From assembly GCA_913020235.1 (NCBI GenBank), contig CAJWBT010000193.1, positions 1 through 5,097 on the forward strand: 5,097 bases of DNA, given 5' to 3'. Below, piece by piece: positions 1 through 5,097 of this stretch. Origin of the DNA: an uncultured Chloroflexota bacterium. GTDB lineage: Bacteria > Chloroflexota > Dehalococcoidia > UBA3495. Position 1 is the stretch's first letter. Each line of letters opens with the position of its first letter. A program made the translations under genes and the position numbers. A model generated the notes under the pieces. That model did no database searches and was not told the origin of the DNA. It was given only the letters and a program-made list of their open reading frames with translations.

Positions 1-836
1 CCGCCTGGTCTATCCTGGGGTTGGTCCCCCAGCCGGCCGGCCGCATCGTCGGCGGAGAGATCTGGTACATGGGTGAGAACCTGCTGGAAAAGAGTTCGTC
101 CGAGATGCGGGACATTCGAGGCGCGGGCATGTGCATGGTAATGCAGGACCCGCTGACCTCGCTCAACCCGGTATTCAACATCGGGAACCAGATCGTCGAA
201 TGCCTGCGAATGGATTCGACCCAGCCCGCCAAGAACCTCATCAGTAGGGCGGCGCACCTGCTGTCTAGGGTGAACATACCGGCGCCAGAGACGCGGCTTG
301 CCTCTTTTCCCCACCAGCTTAGCGGCGGGATGCGCCAGCGGGTGGTGGGCGCCATCGCCATCTCCCGTTCGCCCAACCTGTTGATCGCGGACGAGCCGAC
401 AACCTCTCTGGACGCCACCATCCAACTCCAGTACCTGAAACTGCTCAATGAGATTCAAGCCGAGACCGGCACGGCGATAATCTTCATTACCCATGACCTG
501 GGCATTATCGCCCGCATGTGCAACCGGGTGGCCGTAATGTACGCCGGGAAGATCGTCGAACTGGCGGAAGTGAACGAACTGTTCGATAACGCGGTCCACC
601 CATACACCGAAGCCCTGCTGAAGTCTATTCCCGACCTGGACCTGGACGTGGACCACCTCCCGTCGATCGAAGGCCAGCCACCCTCGCTGGATACCTTGCC
701 GACCGGTTGCGCCTTCGCTCCCCGTTGCCCCTACGCCTTTGACAAGTGCGTGGAGTATCCTCCCAGCTTTGCCATTGGCCCGGGCCACATATCATCCTGC
801 TGGAGGCACAACGGTGCAAACTCACCCGCTCAATGA
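1..836 (+). CDS. Peptide ABC transporter ATP-binding protein, DppD/OppD type (5' end outside window)
   Basis: Nucleotide-binding subunit of an Opp/Dpp-type ABC importer; it hydrolyses ATP at the cytoplasmic face to drive uptake of peptides or similar small solutes. The frame is open through the left edge from base 3. The first visible residues, AWSILGL, normally follow Walker A in this family, so roughly 50 N-terminal residues including Walker A lie outside; TTG 21 is an internal codon, not the start. Of the 277 visible residues, the Q-loop Gln is residue 48 (VMQDP), the signature LSGGMRQR begins at 106, Walker B LLIADEP has its catalytic Glu at 131, the D-loop reads SLDAT, and the H-loop His is 164 (ITHDL). 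The C-terminal oligopeptide-transporter extension carries Cys 236, 242, 249 and 266 (CX5CX6CX16C), the pattern linked to a [4Fe-4S] cluster in DppD. Its stop overlaps the next ATPase gene by 23 bases. Substrate cannot be read from an ATPase; peptide, nickel or glycoside import are all possible. Confidence 0.95.
   Translation, partial: AWSILGLVPQPAGRIVGGEIWYMGENLLEKSSSEMRDIRGAGMCMVMQDPLTSLNPVFNIGNQIVECLRMDSTQPAKNLISRAAHLLSRVNIPAPETRLASFPHQLSGGMRQRVVGAIAISRSPNLLIADEPTTSLDATIQLQYLKLLNEIQAETGTAIIFITHDLGIIARMCNRVAVMYAGKIVELAEVNELFDNAVHPYTEALLKSIPDLDLDVDHLPSIEGQPPSLDTLPTGCAFAPRCPYAFDKCVEYPPSFAIGPGHISSCWRHNGANSPAQ
802..806 (+). promoter_or_regulatory. Ribosome binding site deciding the start of the second ATPase gene
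   Basis: A perfect GGAGG lies inside the end of the upstream ATPase gene, seven bases before GTG 814. It favours that GTG over the longer in-frame alternative at TTG 739, whose extra 25 residues match only antisense-like filler and not the family N-terminus. Its position inside the upstream coding sequence suggests translational coupling. Confidence 0.8.
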
Positions 837-1812
837 TGGAACTGCCCTTATCAGGGTTGAGGAGGCAAAGAAATACTACAAGATGACCAAGGGGGTCGTC
901 TTTCAAAAGACCTTGGGCACGGTCAAGGCGGTAGATGGGATATCCTTCTCGATCCCCGAGGGGCAGACCTACAGCCTGGTCGGGGAATCGGGCTGCGGCA
1001 AGACCACGACTTCTCGCCTGATCCTGCTGGTAGAGCCACCCACCGAAGGGGATCTCTACTTCCAAGGCAAATCGATGCGGCGGTTCAGCGGTGCGGAGAG
1101 GCGTGAGTTTCGCCGCTCGGTCCAGGCGGTCTTTCAGGACCCGTGGAGTTCTCTCAACCCCAGGATGCGGGTGGACTCCATCATCTCCGAGCCGGTGATC
1201 ACCCACTGGCGGATGACAAAACAGGAAGTCAAGACCCGGGTCCAGGACCTTCTCGAAGTGGTAGGGCTGCACCCCTACCATGCCAGCCGGTATCCCCATG
1301 AGTTCAGTGGAGGCCAGCGCCAGCGCATCGCCATCGCCCGGGCCCTATCCAGCCGGCCCAAACTGATGGTATTGGATGAACCGGTCTCAGCGTTGGACGT
1401 GTCCATCCGGGCCCAGATTATGAACCTGCTCAAGGACCTGCAGGAGACTTATAAGCTGACCTACCTGCTCATCGCCCACAACCTGGCCACGGTGCGGTAC
1501 ATGAGCCACCAGGTCGGCGTGATGTACCTGGGCAAGATTGTGGAAGAGTCAGCCCCGACCGAGTTGTTCACCAATCCCATGCATCCTTACACCAAGGCGC
1601 TGATCTCAGCGTCGCTGCCCGCCCATCCGCAGAAGCAGCGGGAAGAGATCGTGCTGGCCGGTGAAGTCCCATCACCCTTGAACCTACCCTCCGGGTGCAC
1701 CTTCCATCCGCGGTGTCCCTTCGTAATGGACCGCTGTCCTCTGGAGATTCCCCAGTTTCGGGAAGCAGCCTCCGATCACAGGGTGTCTTGCCACCTGTAC
1801 GACTCGGCGTAA
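814..1812 (+). CDS. Peptide ABC transporter ATP-binding protein, DppF/OppF type
   Basis: Second ATPase of the same importer, expected to pair with the upstream DppD-like subunit in a heterodimeric motor below the two permeases. From GTG 814 it encodes 332 residues, the usual length for the family. Visible motifs are Walker A GESGCGKTT (57-65), Q-loop Gln 108 in FQDPWSSLNP, signature FSGGQRQR (164-171), Walker B LMVLDEP (184-190, catalytic Glu 189), D-loop SALD, and H-loop His 222. The H-loop reads AHNL where AHDL or SHDL is usual, so Asp is replaced by Asn next to a retained His. The C-terminal extension holds Cys 295, 301, 308 and 326 (CX5CX6CX17C), a likely [4Fe-4S] ligand set. The insert after strand 1 (YYKMTKGVVFQKTLGTVKAVDG) is typical of DppF/OppF, which supports that assignment over DppD. 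It is the last gene of its operon in view; its stop faces the minus-strand hydantoinase operon. Confidence 0.95.
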   Translation: MQTHPLNDGTALIRVEEAKKYYKMTKGVVFQKTLGTVKAVDGISFSIPEGQTYSLVGESGCGKTTTSRLILLVEPPTEGDLYFQGKSMRRFSGAERREFRRSVQAVFQDPWSSLNPRMRVDSIISEPVITHWRMTKQEVKTRVQDLLEVVGLHPYHASRYPHEFSGGQRQRIAIARALSSRPKLMVLDEPVSALDVSIRAQIMNLLKDLQETYKLTYLLIAHNLATVRYMSHQVGVMYLGKIVEESAPTELFTNPMHPYTKALISASLPAHPQKQREEIVLAGEVPSPLNLPSGCTFHPRCPFVMDRCPLEIPQFREAASDHRVSCHLYDSA

Positions 1813-2167
1813 GAGGCAAACCCGGCAGCGGTCGCCTCGGGTACCTAGCCGGCATGACGACCCAGTAGGCGGGCCCGGCGACCCTTTCGTCGATGCCCGC
1901 CTGAAGCCGGCCCCGCCGCATCTCGGTCAGGAACGCGGATGTGCAGGCGCCCATGGCTTCGGTGGCGGGCGCGATCCTCAAAGGCTGCCGCGGCTTCCCC
2001 CCGGCCACAAGTTCCAGGTTCAAGCCCATTGGCGAGACGATTCCGCCGCTGGGGCCCGGCTCTCCGGACTCGGTGAACCGGAACCGGTGAGCACTATCCC
2101 GGAACGGGTCCCGTCGAGGGGGAGCTTCGCTGAGTGCCCTGTTCACGAGGTTCGCGGGAAAGTTCAT
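1568..2167 (-). CDS. Uncertain minus-strand open frame, hypothetical or degraded gene
   Basis: I do not recognise this product. The frame starts at ATG 2167, 77 bases after the end of the hydantoinase B gene on the same strand, and would encode 199 residues. About the first 118 codons lie in the gap. They use mostly G or C at the third position (about four in five by hand count to residue 110), similar to the neighbouring genes, and give a protein-like mix of residues with an unbroken run including TEAMGACTSAF (69-79) and AGPAYWVVMPARYP (97-110). The remaining 80 or so codons run antisense to the end of the ATPase gene and look like a shadow, rich in Arg, Pro and Gly. No Shine-Dalgarno precedes the ATG, and no stop occurs where the gap ends. 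The sum suggests either a small trailing operon gene, a remnant that lost its end, or chance openness in GC-rich DNA. I see no signal peptide, membrane segment, CXXC pair or nucleotide-binding motif. Confidence 0.22.
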   Translation of the reverse strand: MNFPANLVNRALSEAPPRRDPFRDSAHRFRFTESGEPGPSGGIVSPMGLNLELVAGGKPRQPLRIAPATEAMGACTSAFLTEMRRGRLQAGIDERVAGPAYWVVMPARYPRRPLPGLPLTPSRTGGKTPCDRRLLPETGESPEDSGPLRRDTADGRCTRRVGSRVMGLHRPARSLPAASADGRAATLRSAPWCKDAWDW

Positions 2168-2244
2168 GCCAAGAAGTATTGGGCCGGTGATGGTTTGGCT
2201 GGATGGGTGGGTATAGGTTTCAAACCACGTTGGAAAACGGAGCG
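1813..2244. other. Convergent intergenic gap without a recognised gene
   Basis: This 432-base gap separates the stop of the plus-strand ATPase gene from the stop of the minus-strand hydantoinase B gene. I see no tRNA, rRNA, CRISPR, insertion-sequence end or long repeat. Because two operons end here, a terminator is expected, but no strong hairpin followed by a T-run is visible on either strand. The candidates are weak: CCCG-GAA-CGGG near 2098-2108 and GGTT-TCA-AACC near 2217-2227, both with four-base stems and no T-tract. Transcription may end by Rho or by read-through into the opposing gene. The gap is still GC-rich like the genes, rather than AT-richer as many intergenic stretches are, and its minus strand holds the open frame described separately. 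Confidence 0.7.
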
Positions 2245-3951
2245 CTAGGACGCCACGTCCTTTAGCTGCTCCGGGCTCAGCTTGTATGCGTCCGCGGCCA
2301 CCCAGGGGGACAGCTTACCCTCTTGCACGTCGCGAAGGATGTCGGCCAGGGCCCGTTCGCCGGGCGGGCCGTAGCCGCCCGCGCCCGGAGTGACAAAGCG
2401 GAGGGTCTCCCCGGCTTTGAGGAGAATATCGTACTCCTTGGGGGTTAGCTCCTGCTCCTCCAGCGTATCGGGGTTGCGCACCACCCGGCAGCGGCCCCCA
2501 CTCAGTCCACCCTGCAAGCCCCAAGGAGCGATCAGGTTTCGGTCGCCCTTGGTACGCACCCGGATATCATCGGTCAGCACCCGGTACTGCCGGACGATCC
2601 CGAGGCCGCCGCGATGCCGGCCCGGCCCACCGGAATCGGATGCCAGCTCGTATTGCTCCACCATCATCGGGTACTCGAGTTCCAGAGCCTCAACCGGCAG
2701 ATTCGAGGTGTTGGTAGTGTGCACTTGCACTCCGTCGGCGCCGTCGCCGTGGGCGCTGGCTCCCATGCCGCCACCCAGCGTCTCGATGTAGGCATAGTAG
2801 CTCCCGTCCTCTCGGTATCCCAGGAAATAGACGCCGCTCACGGCCCCGTTGCTGGCCGCCACCACCCGTTTCGGAGCCGCCTGGGCCAGTGCTCCCAGCA
2901 CCACCTCCACGACCCGCTGCGCCGTGTCTGAGCGAAAGAGGCAGGGCGCCGGCGACACGCAGTTTACGATGGAGCCCTTCGGCGCCGAGACATGAACCGT
3001 TCGGTAGAAACCCGTGTTGGCCGGTAGGGTGGGGTCGACCACCGCTTTGAGGGTGTAGTACACCGCGGCCAGAGTAGCGTAGTAAGGGAGGTTGATTGGA
3101 CCTCGCACCTGGGGTGCGGACCCGGCGAAGTCACAGATGAGCTTATCCTCCCCCACCGTCAGCGCCACGGAGATCGGCACCGGTTCCGAGCCGGTACCGT
3201 CCGTGTCCATATAGTCGGTGAAGCGGTAGGTCCCCGGAGGAATGGATCGAATCCCCAGCACGGCCTGGGTCTCCGCCTGCTCTTCGAGACGCCGCAGGCA
3301 GGAAAAAAACACGTCCTCAGGGTACCTTGCCACCAGCTCCTCCAACCGTTGGAGGCCCGTCTGCGCGGAAGCCGCCTGGGCCCGCAGGTCCGCCTGGCGC
3401 TCGTCCGGAAGGCGGCAATTGAGGAGAATGAAGTCCATGGCGTCCTGGCAAACCTTCCTCCCCTGGAACAAGCGGACCAGCGGAATACGTAGTCCCTCGG
3501 TATAGATGTCCAGCGTCTGCGAGGGAGAGCCACCGACCTCGGCGTGATGCGCCACATTGGCGGTGAACGCCACCAGCTTGCCCCAGGCGAAGAACGGAGC
3601 CGCCACCGTTATGTCGGGGAGGTGAGTCCCGCCTCCCGAATAGGGGTCGTTGGTGATGAAGATGTCTCCCGGGCGGATTTCCGACTCAGGGTATCGCCGA
3701 AGGATGGCCTGCCCCAGCCCCAACATGGAGCCCATGTGCAGGGGAATGTGGGAAGCTTGGGCAATGGTGCCCCCCCTCACGTCGAGGATCGCTGCCGACG
3801 AGTCCCGGCGCTCCTTGATATTGGCGGAATAGGCGGCTCGAACCAGATTCTCGCCCATCTCCTCCGCCGCCGCGAGCAGAGAACTGCCCACCACCTCGGT
3901 GGTTATGGGGTCGGGGGGATTAGGCTCGACGGCCCGCTTTGGATTCACCAC
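2245..3951 (-). CDS. hyuB: Hydantoinase/oxoprolinase family subunit B (N-methylhydantoinase B-like)
   Basis: Partner of the HyuA-type subunit in a cytoplasmic ATP-dependent enzyme that typically hydrolyses cyclic amides such as N-methylhydantoins or 5-oxoproline. The 568 residues span a full-length HyuB domain. Family hallmarks occur in order: DPITTEVV (14-21), YSANIKERRD (41-50), HIPLHMGSM (68-76), NDPYSGGGTHLPD (101-113), NVAHHAEVGG (132-141), the glycine-rich LGGGMGASAHGDG (392-404), TTNTSNLPVEALE (412-424), DSGGPGRHRGGLG (439-451) and TPGAGGYGPP (521-530) near the C-terminus. The start is GTG 3951, followed at once by a second GTG; a GAGG eight bases upstream overlaps the stop of the A gene, and the gene-to-gene gap is 10 bases, so the two are co-transcribed and probably coupled. 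The first dozen residues (Pro/Asn-rich) precede the family's usual N-terminus. Related carboxylases of acetone and acetophenone share the fold, so the exact substrate is open; the family call is firm. Confidence 0.95.
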   Translation of the reverse strand: MVNPKRAVEPNPPDPITTEVVGSSLLAAAEEMGENLVRAAYSANIKERRDSSAAILDVRGGTIAQASHIPLHMGSMLGLGQAILRRYPESEIRPGDIFITNDPYSGGGTHLPDITVAAPFFAWGKLVAFTANVAHHAEVGGSPSQTLDIYTEGLRIPLVRLFQGRKVCQDAMDFILLNCRLPDERQADLRAQAASAQTGLQRLEELVARYPEDVFFSCLRRLEEQAETQAVLGIRSIPPGTYRFTDYMDTDGTGSEPVPISVALTVGEDKLICDFAGSAPQVRGPINLPYYATLAAVYYTLKAVVDPTLPANTGFYRTVHVSAPKGSIVNCVSPAPCLFRSDTAQRVVEVVLGALAQAAPKRVVAASNGAVSGVYFLGYREDGSYYAYIETLGGGMGASAHGDGADGVQVHTTNTSNLPVEALELEYPMMVEQYELASDSGGPGRHRGGLGIVRQYRVLTDDIRVRTKGDRNLIAPWGLQGGLSGGRCRVVRNPDTLEEQELTPKEYDILLKAGETLRFVTPGAGGYGPPGERALADILRDVQEGKLSPWVAADAYKLSPEQLKDVAS

Positions 3952-3959
3952 GATCTTGA

Positions 3960-3963
3960 CCTC
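3960..3963 (-). promoter_or_regulatory. Ribosome binding site of the hydantoinase B gene
   Basis: On the minus strand GAGG begins inside the TGA stop of the hydantoinase A gene and sits eight bases before GTG 3951. This spacing supports GTG 3951 (or the adjacent GTG 3948) as the start and points to translational coupling of A and B. Confidence 0.6.
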
Positions 3964-5097
3964 AGAGCGAGAGAATCAGATTTCCGTACCCGTCCACCTC
4001 TCCGTGCTCCTCCGGAGCCACCAGGGTGGTGGAGTCCATCTGCTCAACGATGGCCGGCCCCCGCAGGGCGCTACCCGCCGGAAGGCCGGAGCGACGGTAC
4101 ACCGGCGTCGATGTGAAGCCCTCACCCCACCACACCTCCCGGTGCTGGAAGGGCGCCGGTTCGCCGGGGGAGCCACCGGTGTGGGACCGGGGCTTGGGCT
4201 TCGGTATGGTCGCCAGGGCGGTTGCCCTCAGGTTCACCAGTTGGACCGTTGCCTGGTCGGCCCGGTAGCCGTAGGAGCGCCGATGCTCCTCGTGGAACTG
4301 CTCGACCAGCTCCTGAAGGATGCCGGCGCGCCATGGCGCCGGGGCTGCCGGCACCGGCAACTCGTAGTTCTGGCCGACGTAGCGCAGGTCCGCCGAGAAC
4401 TCGACGTCGCGCTCCTCAGCGCCCTCCGCTTCCGCGGCGAGCCAGGCCCTGGCCCTCTCCTCCAGGCCGGACAGCAGGTTGTTCACCTCGCCCAGGTCGG
4501 CGTCGAGGAGGGGCGAAACGCAGGTCTGCACGTAGTCAGTCCGCATATCGGTGGCCAGGAGCCCCTGAGCGCACAGTATTCCCGGCGCCGGGGGCACCAC
4601 CACCCGCGAGATACCCAGCTGCCGCGCCACATCCGAAGCGTGCAGCGGGCCGGCTCCGCCAAAGGCCACCAGGGTGAATTCCCGGGGATCGTGACCCCGC
4701 TGCACGGACACGGTGCGGATTGCCAGGACCGTATTGGTGTTTACGATCCGGACAATTCCGGCGGCCGCCTCCAGCGGCTCCAGTCCCAGGGGCTGGGCAA
4801 CGTGACGGCGGATGGCCTCCAGCGCCAACTCCGGATAGAGGGGCATGCGGCCCGCCAGGAGGCCACTGGGGTTCAGCCGGCCCAATACTAGGTTCGCATC
4901 GGTCACCGTCGGCTGCTCTCCGCCCTGGCCGTACGCGGCGGGGCCCGGATGCGCCCCGGCGCTCTGGGGGCCTACCTTGAGCCGCCCTCCAGTGTCGATC
5001 CACGCGATGCTGCCCCCGCCAGCCCCGACGGAGTTGACGTCTACCATGGGGGTCCGCACCGGGGTCCCGCCGATCTCCTTTTCGTGCACCATGGATA
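3962..5097 (-). CDS. hyuA: Hydantoinase/oxoprolinase family subunit A, C-terminal part (5' end outside window)
   Basis: ATP-using subunit of the HyuA/HyuB enzyme. The frame is open through the right edge (a Ser codon precedes ATG 5092), so that ATG is internal. About 377 residues remain; family members are usually near 700, so the N-terminal domain with its early nucleotide-binding elements is outside. Counting ATG 5092 as residue 1, the visible hallmarks are GGTPVRTPMVDV (8-19), VGAGGGSIAW (22-31), the SAGAHPGPAAYG stretch (44-55; the common form is GADPGPACYG), PTVTDANLVLGRL (61-73), QRGHDPREF (131-139), FGGAGPLHA (144-152), PGILCAQGLLATD (170-182), RYVGQNYELPV (237-247), FHEEHRRSYGY (266-276) and GPAIVEQMDSTTLVAP (345-360). 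NTNT at 118-121 replaces the common NANM, and the usual Cys in GPACYG is Ala. It is the first gene of the pair in view, followed 10 bases later by the B subunit. Acetone or acetophenone carboxylase-type activity, or lactam opening, are alternatives to hydantoin or 5-oxoproline hydrolysis. Confidence 0.95.
   Translation of the reverse strand, partial: SMVHEKEIGGTPVRTPMVDVNSVGAGGGSIAWIDTGGRLKVGPQSAGAHPGPAAYGQGGEQPTVTDANLVLGRLNPSGLLAGRMPLYPELALEAIRRHVAQPLGLEPLEAAAGIVRIVNTNTVLAIRTVSVQRGHDPREFTLVAFGGAGPLHASDVARQLGISRVVVPPAPGILCAQGLLATDMRTDYVQTCVSPLLDADLGEVNNLLSGLEERARAWLAAEAEGAEERDVEFSADLRYVGQNYELPVPAAPAPWRAGILQELVEQFHEEHRRSYGYRADQATVQLVNLRATALATIPKPKPRSHTGGSPGEPAPFQHREVWWGEGFTSTPVYRRSGLPAGSALRGPAIVEQMDSTTLVAPEEHGEVDGYGNLILSL

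Noticed and set aside
21..23. TTG 21 as the start of the first ATPase gene
   Set aside because: The frame continues upstream to the window edge with residues (AWSILG) that match the family sequence just after Walker A, so the gene starts outside the window.
625..1299. Minus-strand open frame of 224 codons across the two ATPase genes
   Set aside because: It is antisense to both ATPase genes, spans their junction, and ends in Arg-rich filler; no family motif is visible.
2075..2110. Short repeats and palindromes (ACCGGAACCGG, CCCGGAACGGG) as a possible terminator or operator
   Set aside because: The stems are only four or five bases, there is no T-run, and such strings arise readily at this GC content.
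1814..2248. Plus-strand frame open through the gap, complementary to the minus-strand frame
   Set aside because: It lacks a credible start with a ribosome binding site, and its product is rich in Arg, Gly and Pro, as expected for a mirror frame.
3544..4116. Plus-strand open frame of 190 codons across the junction of the hydantoinase A and B genes
   Set aside because: It is antisense to two well-supported genes, and its product has no recognisable motif.
3899..4891. Plus-strand open frame of 330 codons across the hydantoinase A gene
   Set aside because: It is antisense to a gene with clear family motifs, and its product is an Arg/Gly/His-rich sequence with no recognisable domain; long antisense frames are expected in GC-rich coding DNA.

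Overview
The window is GC-rich bacterial DNA in which nearly all bases lie in protein-coding genes and third codon positions are mostly G or C. It holds the 3' ends of two operons that converge on a gap of about 430 bases. Both operons begin outside the window, so no operon promoter is visible. GC richness, GTG starts and the style of the transporter ATPases fit a free-living heterotroph. The wording of the ATPase motifs reminds me of Chloroflexota (Dehalococcoidia/SAR202-like) peptide transporters, but this taxonomic guess is weak and rests on memory, not a search.

Plus strand, 1-1812: two consecutive ATP-binding subunits of a peptide/nickel-type (Opp/Dpp) ABC importer. The first (DppD/OppD-like) has lost its N-terminus, including Walker A, to the left window edge. 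The second (DppF/OppF-like) is complete; I place its start at GTG 814 behind a strong GGAGG, so it overlaps the first gene by 23 bases and is probably translationally coupled. Together they would form the heterodimeric motor at the cytoplasmic face of the importer. The permeases and solute-binding protein are presumably upstream, outside the window.

Gap, 1813-2244: no recognised gene, RNA or convincing intrinsic terminator. One minus-strand frame starting at ATG 2167 stays open with coding-like codon use through the gap and on into the antisense of the ATPase gene. It could be an unrecognised small gene or a degraded one.

Minus strand, 5097-2245: the C-terminal half of a hydantoinase/oxoprolinase subunit A (HyuA family), cut by the right edge, followed after 10 bases by a complete subunit B (HyuB family). 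The two subunits form an ATP-dependent enzyme that typically opens cyclic amides such as hydantoins or 5-oxoproline, although carboxylases also belong to the family. An importer for small peptide-like compounds beside a cyclic-amide-opening enzyme suggests a locus for scavenging nitrogen-containing organic compounds. The two units face each other, so they do not share a transcript. I see no clear sign of a novel system; the gap frame is the one unexplained element.
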